A DNA stretch of 64,000 nt. Origin: UBA7803 sp040219135. Its GTDB lineage: Bacteria > Pseudomonadota > Gammaproteobacteria > Pseudomonadales > Azotimanducaceae. Below, piece after piece: positions 16,732 through 26,316 of this stretch (the stretch's first letter is position 1; each line of letters begins with the position of its first letter). The DNA is taken from contig JAVJTA010000021.1 in NCBI GenBank assembly GCA_040219135.1, positions 131,873 through 195,872 of the forward strand, written 5' to 3'. The translations under genes were made by a program, and so were the position numbers. The notes beneath the pieces are model-generated. The model was given only the letters and a program-made list of their open reading frames with translations, was not told where the DNA came from and searched no databases.

Positions 16732-17637
16732 TCAGCCAACCGGTTCGCTGGATGCTGCAAGCTCTCCCGCCAGCAGATCGAACACGACGCGGATTCGCCG
16801 GCTGGTGTGCAGCTCGCGGTGGGAGACGAGCCACACCGGGATCTCCGGGTCGAAGCGCTCGGGCAGAACGCAGACGAGATCGTCGAACAGCGCCGCCGTA
16901 TCCGCGGGCAGAAAGCCGAAGCCGAGCCCTTCGCGGATGAGCTGCAGCATGCAGTTGCCGCTGGCGGCATGAACCCGGAACTGCTCGAGACGCAGCTCGA
17001 GCCCCTGCGCCGCCAGCCCGACGAGCAGCCCCTCGGTGTCGTCGATGCCGATGAAATCCTGGTCCGCCAGATCGTCGAGCGTGCGCGGCACACCGACCTC
17101 GTCCAGTAGCCGCCGGGCGGCGAAGATGCGGCCGCGGACGGATCCGACCCGGCGGGCGATCAGGTCCGGCTGGGTCGGCCGGGCATGGCGGATGGCGATG
17201 TCGGCCTCGCGTCGGATCAGATCGCGCAGCTCGTCGGACGCGATCACCTCGACCACGATGCCGGGGGCCCGTTCGCGCAGCTTCCGCAGCATCGGTGGCA
17301 GACGGTGGGCCGCCAGCATCTCCGTCGCCGTGATGCGCACACGACCCTCGATGGCCTGGGACTGACCCGAAGCCGCCAGCGACACCCGGTTGGCCGCCTC
17401 GGCCATGACACGCACGTGTTCGAGCAGCTCGAGCCCGGCACCGGTCAGGCGCACCCGCCGGTGCCCGCGCTCGAACAGGGTGACACCGAGGGTCCGCTCC
17501 AGCCCCGTCACCTGCCGGCTCAGCGTCGGCTGGGTCTGGTGCAGCGCCCGGGCGGCGGCGGACAGGGAGCCTTCCTCGGCGGTGGCGAGAAAGGCCCGCA
17601 CCTGATTCCAGTCGAAGGCTATGGCTTCCCAGTTCAT
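16732..17637 (-). CDS. LysR-family transcriptional regulator
   Basis: 301 residues. The winged HTH fills the first 65 residues (AFLATAEEGSLSAAARALHQTQPTLSRQVTGLE), followed by the LysR substrate-binding domain. Length is normal for the family. It is transcribed divergently from the methyltransferase at 17737 across about 100 bp, the usual LysR target arrangement. No clear T-N11-A operator was identified by eye. The inducer is unknown. Confidence 0.88.
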   Translation of the reverse strand: MNWEAIAFDWNQVRAFLATAEEGSLSAAARALHQTQPTLSRQVTGLERTLGVTLFERGHRRVRLTGAGLELLEHVRVMAEAANRVSLAASGQSQAIEGRVRITATEMLAAHRLPPMLRKLRERAPGIVVEVIASDELRDLIRREADIAIRHARPTQPDLIARRVGSVRGRIFAARRLLDEVGVPRTLDDLADQDFIGIDDTEGLLVGLAAQGLELRLEQFRVHAASGNCMLQLIREGLGFGFLPADTAALFDDLVCVLPERFDPEIPVWLVSHRELHTSRRIRVVFDLLAGELAASSEPVG

Positions 17638-17736
17638 TGATTTGTGTATATCCGACCAAGGGCATTCGAACTTCTATGCTCGACCATCGTATGGCTGAAT
17701 GGCAACCATCACCGCTACGAAATGAGGGTTCGACCT

Positions 17737-18396
17737 ATGGCCGTCACCTCCGCCGAGTTCTGGGACCGAATCGCCCCCGACTACAGTGAGCGGCCCATCG
17801 CCGACACCGAGAGTTACGCCCGCAAGCTGGCCGCGACCCAGGCGCTGATGCGACCGGACATGACCGTGCTGGAGTTCGGCTGCGGAACCGGCTCGACGGC
17901 GCTGGCCCACGCCTCGTACGTGGCCCGCATCGACGCCACCGACGTCTCAGCCGCCATGATCGGCATCGGCCGCGAGAAAGCCGCGACCGCCGGAGTCGGC
18001 AACGTGACGTTCCGGCAGTCTGGCGTGGAGGATTTCGCCGCGCCCGACGGCGCCTACGATATGGTCCTGGCGCTCAACCTGATGCACCTGCTGCCGGATC
18101 GGGCCACGGCACTGACGAAGATCCACCGGCTGCTGAAGCCCGGCGGTCTGTTCGTCTCCAGCACCGTGTGCCTGGCGGATCGACTGTGGTTCCTGCGGCC
18201 AGTGATCCCGGTGCTGCAATGGCTCGGCAAGGCGCCATACGTGAGTTTCGCAAAGTCAGGCGCCGTGCTCCGCGAGATCGAGGACGCCGGATTCGTGCCC
18301 CGAGAACACTGGACCCGCGGCCGCGCGGACAGTCTGTTCGTCATCGCGGAGAAGCGGTCTCTCAGCTCCACCGGCTCGTCAGCTGCCGCCAGCTGA
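17737..18396 (+). CDS. class I SAM-dependent methyltransferase (intact paralogue)
   Basis: 219 residues from the ATG at 17737, which has GAGGG about 9 nt upstream. Motif I is VLEFGCGTGST, followed by DATDVSAAMI, ALNLMHLL and KPGGLFVSS, giving a complete small methyltransferase. Divergent from the LysR gene, so probably its target. A closely related but broken copy sits at about 34.96-35.17 kb. The substrate is likely a small molecule or lipid; not determined. Confidence 0.85.
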   Translation: MAVTSAEFWDRIAPDYSERPIADTESYARKLAATQALMRPDMTVLEFGCGTGSTALAHASYVARIDATDVSAAMIGIGREKAATAGVGNVTFRQSGVEDFAAPDGAYDMVLALNLMHLLPDRATALTKIHRLLKPGGLFVSSTVCLADRLWFLRPVIPVLQWLGKAPYVSFAKSGAVLREIEDAGFVPREHWTRGRADSLFVIAEKRSLSSTGSSAAAS

Positions 18397-18463
18397 ACGC
18401 GGGCTCCCAGCGCACCGTCGACATCGCCGCGGGTCCGCGCTCACGTTGGTCCCACGGCGGGCG

Positions 18464-19462
18464 CTACTGCTCACCCCGCGGCATGGCCCGGCGCACGGCG
18501 GGATCGAAGCTGCTCGCCACCCACTCGCCCTGAGCCGTGTTCCAGTGCGAGAAGAAAAGCCTGATCGCGGGGTCGGGGTGCAGCGCAAGGCGCTCGGGGA
18601 ACAGGTTCCAGTCGGTGAGTACGGGTGACGGCGGGCGCATGTAGCGGTCCGTCGTCGGCAGGCTGCTGCGCAGCCAGCCGCCGCGGGCGTAGTACTGGTG
18701 CCAGGTGCGCCGCATGCGTTCGCCGTCGCCGTCGAGTCGGGTGTGGAAAATCGCCGTGTCGTAGAGCACGCAGGTTCCGGCAGGACCGTATATGGGCACC
18801 TCCGAGTAATGCTCACCGAGGCCGGCCTGTGCCTCGGCGAGGGTCTCGAAACGGTTACTGCGCGGCACGACGCAGAAGGCCGGCGCGCCGCGCTCCACGT
18901 CGCTCAGATAATGGATCGCGCACAGCCAGTCGCAGGGCATGTACGGATCGCGCGTCAGGCGGTCGGCGACGACGGCGTCATGGTGAAAGTTCATCGCGCC
19001 GATGCCCGCACCGGCCGGCGTCTCGCGGAGATTGAACTCGGAGAAGCGCACCCGCTCCTCGCCGCCAAGCAGGCGCGCCACCACCGGGAACGAGCGCGGG
19101 TGGCGCGTGTAGCGATCGAGCTCGGGATGATCGAGCAGCGGCTGGGAGTAGATCAGGCCCTGATTGCGGTGGTGCGGCTTGCGCCGGCCGGCAAGGCCCC
19201 AAGCCTCCGGCCGCTCGGCCTGAGTGCGGGCGCAGAAGGCGTTGAGGTGGTCAAGCTCGCGCTCGTCGAGGCAGTTCGCCAGCACAACGAACCCTTCGCG
19301 CTCGAAATGAGCACACGCCGCGTCGATCTCGCCTGCGGGATCGAAAGCACGCGCCGGCTCACGGCTCACGTGCCCGAATCCCTGACGGGCACGCAGCGGG
19401 TCACCGCTCGTATTCGGCTGCTGGGTCAATCGCACCCGCGGATGCTGGATGTCCTCGACCAA
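18464..19462 (-). CDS. phytanoyl-CoA dioxygenase (PhyH)-like Fe(II)/2-oxoglutarate oxygenase
   Basis: 332 residues. The iron facial triad is suggested by HHDAV (HxD) and a downstream FHTRLDGDGERMRRTWH containing the distal His and a 2-oxoglutarate-binding Arg. An N-terminal helix (FEREGFVVLANCLDERELDHLNAF) is typical of PhyH proteins. The family hydroxylates lipids and secondary metabolites. It is convergent with the methyltransferase. An N-terminal extension of about 40 residues may not be translated; a later start is possible. Confidence 0.8.
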   Translation of the reverse strand: MVEDIQHPRVRLTQQPNTSGDPLRARQGFGHVSREPARAFDPAGEIDAACAHFEREGFVVLANCLDERELDHLNAFCARTQAERPEAWGLAGRRKPHHRNQGLIYSQPLLDHPELDRYTRHPRSFPVVARLLGGEERVRFSEFNLRETPAGAGIGAMNFHHDAVVADRLTRDPYMPCDWLCAIHYLSDVERGAPAFCVVPRSNRFETLAEAQAGLGEHYSEVPIYGPAGTCVLYDTAIFHTRLDGDGERMRRTWHQYYARGGWLRSSLPTTDRYMRPPSPVLTDWNLFPERLALHPDPAIRLFFSHWNTAQGEWVASSFDPAVRRAMPRGEQ

Positions 19463-19553
19463 GACCGCGCCCTCTCTTCGGCGCAGCGTCGGCTGCGGTG
19501 CAACCAGTATGCCGCCGAAGCGTGCCGTCGCCCACCCACCTTGCGGCAGGCGT

Positions 19554-20204
19554 TCAGGTCTGACGCAGAACCGACCAGATCGTTTCGAGGCGCGCGGTCG
19601 GGCTGCGCTCCTCGAGGATGGTCTGCATGAGGTCGGCGTCGAAGCGCAGGTACTGAAAGATCCGGAAACTGTAGTCGCCGGCGCTCAATGTCGTCCAGGG
19701 AGGTGCCGCCATCGCGCGCGCCAGGTCGGGGTTGTGATCGCGCATGATCTCGACGAGTTTCTCGTTGATGCTCGCCCGCAGGTCGCCGACATCGGCATCT
19801 GTTTCCACCGTGTCCTCGAGCCGCCGGCAGGAAACGATCCGGTACGGAAGCGATTGCCGTTCTTCGACAAGCACCAGACGCTCGCTGATACGGACGCGCG
19901 CAAGGATGCGGCCGTCGCGGGTGGTGTCTACGATCTCGCAGCGACCGGCGGAGAACACGTGCTGTGGCTTGTAGGTGGCTTGATTGGAACTCAGGGCCTG
20001 CTCCAGCGACTCCTGCCGGCCCGGGTCGTGAATCGTCTTCAGCACGTGGCTGACGCCCAGCATCCGGTCGTCGCGCACGCAGTCCTGAACCATCTGCCGG
20101 TAGCGCGGCTCGAAGACGTGCAGAGGGACGACGGTTCCCGGGAAGGCCACGAGGTTCGGAATCGGGAACAGAGCGACGTCCGGCATTGGAGCGGGAGCTT
20201 CCAT
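19554..20204 (-). CDS. LON substrate-binding-domain protein
   Basis: 216 residues with the N-terminal Lon domain hallmark FPIPNLVAFPGTVVPLHVFEPRYRQM, but no ATPase or protease domain. The protein length and motif match stand-alone LON-domain proteins. These are thought to bind unfolded substrates, and the exact role is unknown. Single gene, 91 bp from the PhyH gene. Confidence 0.85.
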   Translation of the reverse strand: MEAPAPMPDVALFPIPNLVAFPGTVVPLHVFEPRYRQMVQDCVRDDRMLGVSHVLKTIHDPGRQESLEQALSSNQATYKPQHVFSAGRCEIVDTTRDGRILARVRISERLVLVEERQSLPYRIVSCRRLEDTVETDADVGDLRASINEKLVEIMRDHNPDLARAMAAPPWTTLSAGDYSFRIFQYLRFDADLMQTILEERSPTARLETIWSVLRQT

Positions 20205-20356
20205 TGCGCGATTAGTCCACGGAATCGATCAACGAGGCGTGAAACTCCCCCGCGCTGAAGAGCAGCAAACCCACCGATAAGCTCTCCCTTTAACCCGGAA
20301 GAATCGAAAGCCTGAAGCCACACCCTGGAGCCGACACATCCAACCCGACGCTCTGG

Positions 20357-20482
20357 ATGCTCGGCGCCTCCGCCATTGCGCTTGGCGTGTTCCAACGCCT
20401 GACCTCCTGCGGCCTGCTGGGAACGTTCATGAGCGTGATCGCCCGAGCCTGCGATATCCTGATACTCGCCGCCGTTTCCTAA
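20357..20482 (+). CDS. possible 41-residue hydrophobic peptide
   Basis: An ATG at 20357 opens a 41-codon frame ending TAA at 20480-20482. It is rich in Ala, Leu, Ile and Val and could span the membrane once. There is no clear ribosome site, and the frame continues upstream without a start to a stop near 20292. Otherwise the 300-bp interval 20205-20507 shows nothing I can name. It may be a gene remnant. Confidence 0.25.
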   Translation: MLGASAIALGVFQRLTSCGLLGTFMSVIARACDILILAAVS

Positions 20483-20507
20483 GAGCAACGATGAGGACTG
20501 GAAATTC

Positions 20508-21197
20508 ATGATGAGTGAAGCTGCATCGGACCGACGGGGGTACACGGGGAAGCAGGTGCTCCTGTTCGTCCTGATCACCGTCGTGCTGGTCGCCGGGCTG
20601 ACTTTCTGGTTTCTCCGAACCTACGTCTACGCTTCTCCGTTCGAGCCGGTCAACCTGTCGCAGAAGGATCAGCGCAAGCTGGACGAAAAGCTGCTGACTC
20701 TCGGACTCAATCCGGTGGACCTGCTGCCGAACGCACAAAGGGCTCCGGACCGTTTCGACGAGACGGGGCGGCTGATTGCCGAGAAGTACGCAGAGGACCC
20801 CGGGAACCGAGCCGTCCGCCTGACGGAGAAGGAGCTGAACGCCCTCGTCGCCAGCAGCCCGGAGATGGCGCGCCGTTTCGCCATCGACCTGTCCGAAAGC
20901 CTTGCCAGCGCCAAACTGCTCATTCCAATGGACCCGGAGTTTCCAGTCCTCGGAGGCAAGACCATCCGGGTGACCGCCGGCCTGGAGCTCGACTACCGGG
21001 ACCAGAATCCCGTGGTCATCCTGCGCGGGGTCAGCGTCATGGGTGTACCCGTTCCCAACGCCTGGCTGGGCAACCTGAAGAACGTCGACCTCGTCCGGGA
21101 ATTCGGCGGCAGACCGGGATTCTGGAAGAGCTTCGCGGCGGGCGTGGACACCATGGCGATAGAGGACGGCAGGCTGCTGATCGAGCTCAAGGAGTAG
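20508..21197 (+). CDS. uncharacterised membrane-anchored protein
   Basis: 229 residues; a single N-terminal span (VLLFVLITVVLVAGLTFWFL) anchors a soluble domain outside the cytoplasm. Conserved-looking segments include LTEKELNALVASSPEMA, SAKLLIPMDPEFPVLGGKTIRV and GVPVPNAWLGNLKNVDLV. This resembles a widespread family of unknown function sometimes mislabelled as arginine N-succinyltransferase; no transferase motif is visible. ATG at 20508 (a second ATG follows at 20511). 115 bp precede the TIR gene. Confidence 0.7.
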   Translation: MMSEAASDRRGYTGKQVLLFVLITVVLVAGLTFWFLRTYVYASPFEPVNLSQKDQRKLDEKLLTLGLNPVDLLPNAQRAPDRFDETGRLIAEKYAEDPGNRAVRLTEKELNALVASSPEMARRFAIDLSESLASAKLLIPMDPEFPVLGGKTIRVTAGLELDYRDQNPVVILRGVSVMGVPVPNAWLGNLKNVDLVREFGGRPGFWKSFAAGVDTMAIEDGRLLIELKE

Positions 21198-21312
21198 GCA
21201 GTCATGACCATGCGACCCACGTTCATCGGGATGGCATGTTGGATTGCCTCGGTTGACCAGGCTATCGCCCGGTGCTAGAAGAGCGTGAGACCCCAGGTCT
21301 GGTGGTCGTCAC

Positions 21313-23364
21313 ATGTCGGACATCTTCCTGAGCTACGCGAGCCAGGACGTGGAACGGGTCCGCGGCATCGTGGTCGCGCTCGAAGCCGAGGGATGGTCCG
21401 TCTGGTGGGACCGGGTGTTAAAACCGGGCGAAACGTGGCCAAGCGTCATCGAGCGACAGCTCAAGCGGGCCCGCTGCGTCGTCGTCGCCTGGTCCGAAGC
21501 CGCCATCCGATCTCCCTGGGTACGACTGGAAGCCAACAAGGCCCGCGAGCGGTGCATCCTCGTTCCCTGTCTGCTCGAAGACGTTCACATCCCGCCCGAG
21601 TTCGGCTCCGTGCAGGTGGTTTCCCTGCACGACGCCCCCGAGACCGGCACGGCGGCGCTGGTCGACGGGGTGCGCGCCCGGCTCCACAGCCGCAAGGTTC
21701 GACGGTTGCTGGGTGCCGCCGCCGTGGGTGCGCTCGTGATGCTTGCAGGCCTCGCCGGCACCTGCCTGACCAGCAATCAGTGCACGCGATGGCAGACCCC
21801 CGACGTGCCGGAGCGCAGCCTTGCCATACTTCAGTTCGACAACGCGCTCGAAGACCCGCCGCTTGCTGAGATCGCCGACGTGTTCGTCGACGAGCTCCGC
21901 GAGACCCTGGCCGAGGTCGACCAACAACCCGTTGCGGCCCGGTCCGCCACCCGGGCACTTCCAGCCGCACTGACGCCCTGGGAGATCGGCGAGCGCCTGC
22001 GGGTACGCTGGCTGGTCGCCGGATCCATTTCCGGTGCGCGGGATCAGATCGAGATCGCCGTAGAGCTGATCGACGCGGCCAGCGGCTATCTGCGCGAATC
22101 GAGACGCTACGTCGCCGTGGCCGCCGATCTCGAACGGCTGCGTCGGGACATCGCGAGCGACGTGCTCGCCACGCTCGGTGTTCGCAACGGCCTCGGCATT
22201 TCTCCGCTACCAGCGACTTCCCAGGCAACGAGCGAAGCCTATGTGCTGTATCTGCGCGGCAAGGCGATGCTCAGGCTGGGCCAGCTGGACGGAGCGGAGG
22301 ACTTCTTCCATCAGGCCCAGACGCTCGAGCCCGGTTATGCTGAGGCGAAGGCCGGTCTCTGCAGGGTCTTTCTCACCCGATTCGAGGAGGGTCGCAACAA
22401 CCAGGACTTCGACACCGCGAAGTCGCACTGCACGCAGGCACTCGGCTCCGCGCACCGCTCGTCGGACGCCGGGCTCGCTCTGGGTGACCTGCACCTGCTC
22501 GCCGGCAACCTGGACCAAGCCGAGGCCAGCTTCACCGAGGCCCTCACCCTCAACACCTCGTCCGCGGAGGCATACATCGGCCTGGCCCGCATAGCTGGTG
22601 CCCGCAGCCAGAGGGAGAAAGCAGAGGGTCTGCTGAGACAGGCCATCCTCATGCAGCGAGGCTACTGGCGGCCCTACAACGAGCTCGGCATCTTTCTGCT
22701 GCAGCAGGGCCGCATCGAGCAAGCCCGCTCCAGCTTCGACCGGGCGCTGACGCTCGCACCGCGCGATGGCACGGTGCTGAACAATCTGGCCGTCACCTAC
22801 CTGATGATCGGGGAGTTCGATCGGGCCATCGACGCCTGGACCCGTACGCTGGAGCTGAACCCCAGCGCTGCCGCCTACGGCAATCTCGGCAGCGCTTACT
22901 ACTGGTCCGGTGATCCGGAGAGGGCGATGGCGATGTATGAGGAGGCCGTCCGCCTGCATCCGGAGGACTTCCGCTGGTGGAGCAGTCTGGGCGACGCGCA
23001 GCTGCTGCTCGCCCCGGACGCCGCACGGGCGTCGTTCGAGGAAGCGCTGGCACGGACGGAGGCGGAGCTGGCTGTCAATCCAGACAACGTGGACGTCCAG
23101 GTCGGTCGTGCACCGATCCTGGCGGCCCTCGGCCGCAAACAGGAGGCACGCGCCGTGCTGGAACGCGAGCGGGATCTCATCTCGCAGCGACCGGACATGG
23201 CTTACCTGGCGGCAGTGACCGCTGCCCGTCTTGGTGACGACAAGACCACGCTCCAGTATCTGGAAACGGCACGCAGCCTCGGCTACCCCGAGGCACTCAT
23301 TCAGGCCGATTCCACGTTCGAGTTTCTGACGCTCGGATCGGAAACGACGAAGCAACTGCATTGA
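21313..23364 (+). CDS. TIR domain - TM - FlgO-like - TPR protein
   Basis: 683 residues. A TIR domain occupies about 1-115 (DIFLSYASQD, WWDR, and SPWVRLEANKA). The Glu in S-P-W-x-x-x-E, about residue 73, aligns with the catalytic Glu of TIR NADases. A membrane span follows (about 133-155), then a periplasmic FlgO/adenylate-cyclase-associated-like domain (about 167-290: SLAILQFDN...VDELRETLAE...LVAGSISGARDQIEIAVELID), then TPR repeats to the end. The ATG is followed by two small genes in the same direction. It could sense an envelope signal and act on NAD or on partner TIRs; enzymatic activity is inferred only from the conserved Glu. Confidence 0.88.
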   Translation: MSDIFLSYASQDVERVRGIVVALEAEGWSVWWDRVLKPGETWPSVIERQLKRARCVVVAWSEAAIRSPWVRLEANKARERCILVPCLLEDVHIPPEFGSVQVVSLHDAPETGTAALVDGVRARLHSRKVRRLLGAAAVGALVMLAGLAGTCLTSNQCTRWQTPDVPERSLAILQFDNALEDPPLAEIADVFVDELRETLAEVDQQPVAARSATRALPAALTPWEIGERLRVRWLVAGSISGARDQIEIAVELIDAASGYLRESRRYVAVAADLERLRRDIASDVLATLGVRNGLGISPLPATSQATSEAYVLYLRGKAMLRLGQLDGAEDFFHQAQTLEPGYAEAKAGLCRVFLTRFEEGRNNQDFDTAKSHCTQALGSAHRSSDAGLALGDLHLLAGNLDQAEASFTEALTLNTSSAEAYIGLARIAGARSQREKAEGLLRQAILMQRGYWRPYNELGIFLLQQGRIEQARSSFDRALTLAPRDGTVLNNLAVTYLMIGEFDRAIDAWTRTLELNPSAAAYGNLGSAYYWSGDPERAMAMYEEAVRLHPEDFRWWSSLGDAQLLLAPDAARASFEEALARTEAELAVNPDNVDVQVGRAPILAALGRKQEARAVLERERDLISQRPDMAYLAAVTAARLGDDKTTLQYLETARSLGYPEALIQADSTFEFLTLGSETTKQLH

Positions 23365-23376
23365 GAGGGAGCTACC

Positions 23377-23895
23377 ATGACCACTACCATGAACAACGCA
23401 ACTGTCCCGGCTCTGTTGAGCCTGGCGCTGCTGCTGGGAGGCTGCACCACAGTCAACAGATCCAGCACCACGCTGAGCGGATATTCCAGCGTGCTCACGG
23501 CGTCCGAAATCCGCGCGGCCAACCTCGGCCCCTACCAGGACGATGTCTACCTCTTCTTCGACGAAAGTGGGTGTCCGAGGTTTGCGTACGTCGTTCTGCC
23601 ACAGTGCAGAATGCCCATCGGCGATGCGATCTGCCGCGGGGAGCTGAAGCAGGTGAAGTTCAAACAGATACGGCTGGGAGGTGGTCCGAGCGCCAGCTTT
23701 GGCATTACGTTCGATACCCCATCAGGATTCGACCCCTGCAGCCCTTCGATCGGCGGCAGCCATCCCGGCACAAAGATCTGCAAGATCGCGCCTGCATCGA
23801 GCTGGCCGGTGGCTGACATGGATCTGATCATCAAGTACAACGTCACGACTCCTGAGGGGTGCAGTCTGGATCCGTATCTGGTGCTGACGCGCTGA
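23377..23895 (+). CDS. putative lipoprotein of unknown function
   Basis: 172 residues. Signal peptide with lipobox LLGGC at the N-terminus, then a small domain with several Cys (ESGCPRF, PQCRMPIG, DAICRGE, FDPCSP, KICKIA, PEGCSL) that may form disulfides in the periplasm. It starts 12 bp after the TIR-TPR gene with a GAGGGAG ribosome site, so cotranscription is likely. I recognise no family. Confidence 0.65.
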   Translation: MTTTMNNATVPALLSLALLLGGCTTVNRSSTTLSGYSSVLTASEIRAANLGPYQDDVYLFFDESGCPRFAYVVLPQCRMPIGDAICRGELKQVKFKQIRLGGGPSASFGITFDTPSGFDPCSPSIGGSHPGTKICKIAPASSWPVADMDLIIKYNVTTPEGCSLDPYLVLTR

Positions 23896-23910
23896 ACCCC
23901 CACAACACGG

Positions 23911-24240
23911 ATGGAGGAGCGTTCGCCCGTCAGTGTGGTCAACGACGGCGAGCAGGATCCGAGCCGTCCCGGTCACCGGCGCGGTGCCGAGATGGACAAC
24001 TACATTCGGCTGGACGGCAGCTCGAACAGCGCTTTCCAGCTGAAGGAAGCCACGTGGAAACCGAACTTTGCCGACCCATCCGACATGCACATCCAGGCGA
24101 AGAACAACAATCGCATCGAGATCGTGGACGACGGGACGCAGGACAACGAAGTTGGTTGCTATACCGTGATTACGAATCCGAAGAACGCCGCCACGCCGGA
24201 CATCTACTGTGATCCTTCCATTTCCAACCAGTGGAACTGA
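23911..24240 (+). CDS. small hypothetical protein downstream of the lipoprotein
   Basis: 109 residues; the frame is coherent with Asn/Asp-rich beta-like segments (SSNSAFQLKEATWKPNFADPS, NRIEIVDDGTQDNEVGCYTVITNP). Two Cys are present near the end. No signal peptide is obvious with the ATG at 23911; an internal start near 23992 is possible. It lies 15 bp after the lipoprotein and ends 12 bp from the convergent second TIR gene. Function unknown, but position suggests a partner of the TIR-lipoprotein set. Confidence 0.5.
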   Translation: MEERSPVSVVNDGEQDPSRPGHRRGAEMDNYIRLDGSSNSAFQLKEATWKPNFADPSDMHIQAKNNNRIEIVDDGTQDNEVGCYTVITNPKNAATPDIYCDPSISNQWN

Positions 24241-24252
24241 ACACTAGGGAAC

Positions 24253-26316
24253 CTAGCGCAGAAACGTGCCGTCCGGGCTGACGAATTCCGGATCGCGGAA
24301 CCCGAGCGAGTGCAGCCGCTGGCCGATCTCCCGGGCCTTCCCGACGGCGTCGCCCATCTGGTGGTAGGCGCTGTGGAGAAGCGCCTGACTGCCGAGGGGC
24401 AGCGTCTCGTGATCCGCATCCAGCAGCGATACGACGCGTGCCATGTATTCCGCAGATACCGCATTCGTTTCCGGATGTGACCGGCCGATGAGAAACAGCG
24501 CTTCGGCGAGCAGGTGGCGAAACGCGACGATCTCCGGATGAGTCGCCGTCAACGCCTCGAGTTCCGTTGCCGCAGCGTCCAGCCGTTGCCGGGCCAGCTC
24601 GTCCTGGCCATGGGCCACGAGCAGTTTCGCGCGCTGCAGGTCCAGCGCGACGAGTATCTGCCGCCAGTGAAGAACATCGTCTCCCTTCGTATCGAGACGT
24701 CCGGCAAGGCCGTTCGCCCGCTCCAGAACACGATCCGCCGAAGACAGTTCCCCGGCAAGGGTCAGCGCCTCCATCAGATGACCATAAACCGATGTCGTCT
24801 GAGCCAGCACCCACTGGTCATCGGGCTCCAACCTGAGCAATGCATCGCCGTAGCTCGCCGCCGACTCCAGGTCCTCGATGGCCGCCGCTGAATCTCCACG
24901 AAACATCTGCAGCTCGGCCATGGTGTGATAGGACACGATCAGCTGCCGGTTGACACCCTGATTGCCCGGATCCCGAGCCAGAATTTCCCGATAGAGATTG
25001 ATCTCGGCCATGCGATGAGTGCGCGCCTCATCCAGAGGACCCGTCACGCGATAGGCATCGGAGAGCCAGGCATGTGCCTGGGCACTCAGCCGGACCCACT
25101 CGGACTGCGTCGGTTCGATGTCCGACAGATCGCTGAACACATCCAGCGACTCCTCGAAGTACCCGGCCGCATCGGCGGGGTCACCGCGCTCGAGCGTGTA
25201 GACACCCAGGTTCAGGCTCGCGTGACCCACCTCGGCTCGCCACGCGGGGTTGTCTGAGTCCAGCAGCTGCAGCCTTTGGGCGAGCCTGAGATACTCCTCG
25301 AAGGCGGCTTTCGCGGGTTTGTCATTGCCGAGTCGCCAGTCCAGATAGCCGGCCCAGAATACGGACTGGGCTTGATCGAAGATGCGCTCGCCGTCATCGG
25401 GCGATCTCTGCAGCAGCTCGCCCGTCGCGCGGAAAGCCTCTTCAAATGCGGTTCGCGCGTTCTCGATGTCGCCTTTGCGTTCTGCCACCTCGCCCAGCAG
25501 GTGGAATGCCCGGGCGCGGCGTCCGAGAGAGTCTTCGTTCAGATCCGCCAGGCTCGCCTTTGCGTAATAGGCAATCGTCTTTTCGCCCACGGCGTCCAGC
25601 ACGTCCAGCCGGCCGACCGCGTCCAGACGACCGCGCAGGTCGCTGAGCATGAACTCGATGAGGTCTTCCGCTTCAGCCCGCCGAAGCTGTTCCTCGTGGC
25701 GCGCATCCAGCGTGATCAGCGCCAACCCGCCCAGCGCCAGCATGCCGCTGAACGATGCAACGCTGACGGTAAGGAGGGTTCGTTGGCGGCGCTGAGCCTC
25801 GCGTTGCACGATCTCGTCGAGGCCGACCCCGAGCAATCCCGCGACGACCTTGAGTTTCGCCAGACGTGGGCCATCCGCGTCCGGACGCAGATCGGCAGCG
25901 ATGGGCTCATCATCGAGTTCCAGCGCCGGGGGGAAACACTCCCGGTCAGCAGTCTCAGCGCTGGAGGCGCCATGCGGCACCCCATCTGTGATGACGCACA
26001 ACACGTGACGCCGTCCCCGCAGACGTCTGAATTCCTCAATCTCCCTGTTCACCCACTCGGATCGGCGTGCTGCTGGAGAGCAGATCACGATCAGGAACTC
26101 GGACTGCGACAACGCCTGCCTGATGGTGTCGGACAGATCACTTCCGGCCGGCAGCTCGTCCCGATCACGGAAGAACGTTCCGAGCCTGCGCACTCCGGAG
26201 CGTCGGGCGATACGCCCCGGCACCCGGTAGGATTCGAGCTGCCGCTGCAACCACGCTGCCTGCTTGCCGTCCGCGTGGCTGTAGCTGATGAATGCTCGGT
26301 AGCGGAAGTCACTCAT
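24253..26316 (-). CDS. TIR domain - TM - TPR protein (second copy type)
   Basis: 687 residues from the ATG at 26316, where MSDFRYRAFISYSH begins the TIR domain. The TIR covers about 1-160. It includes FFRDRDELPAGSDLSD and SEWVNREIEEF, the latter carrying the conserved Glu at about residue 92. One span lies at about 181-203, then a long TPR array fills the remaining 480 residues. Unlike the 21.3-kb protein, it lacks the FlgO-like domain. Its tail faces the small genes of that cluster. Likely a membrane signalling or effector protein. Confidence 0.87.
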   Translation of the reverse strand: MSDFRYRAFISYSHADGKQAAWLQRQLESYRVPGRIARRSGVRRLGTFFRDRDELPAGSDLSDTIRQALSQSEFLIVICSPAARRSEWVNREIEEFRRLRGRRHVLCVITDGVPHGASSAETADRECFPPALELDDEPIAADLRPDADGPRLAKLKVVAGLLGVGLDEIVQREAQRRQRTLLTVSVASFSGMLALGGLALITLDARHEEQLRRAEAEDLIEFMLSDLRGRLDAVGRLDVLDAVGEKTIAYYAKASLADLNEDSLGRRARAFHLLGEVAERKGDIENARTAFEEAFRATGELLQRSPDDGERIFDQAQSVFWAGYLDWRLGNDKPAKAAFEEYLRLAQRLQLLDSDNPAWRAEVGHASLNLGVYTLERGDPADAAGYFEESLDVFSDLSDIEPTQSEWVRLSAQAHAWLSDAYRVTGPLDEARTHRMAEINLYREILARDPGNQGVNRQLIVSYHTMAELQMFRGDSAAAIEDLESAASYGDALLRLEPDDQWVLAQTTSVYGHLMEALTLAGELSSADRVLERANGLAGRLDTKGDDVLHWRQILVALDLQRAKLLVAHGQDELARQRLDAAATELEALTATHPEIVAFRHLLAEALFLIGRSHPETNAVSAEYMARVVSLLDADHETLPLGSQALLHSAYHQMGDAVGKAREIGQRLHSLGFRDPEFVSPDGTFLR

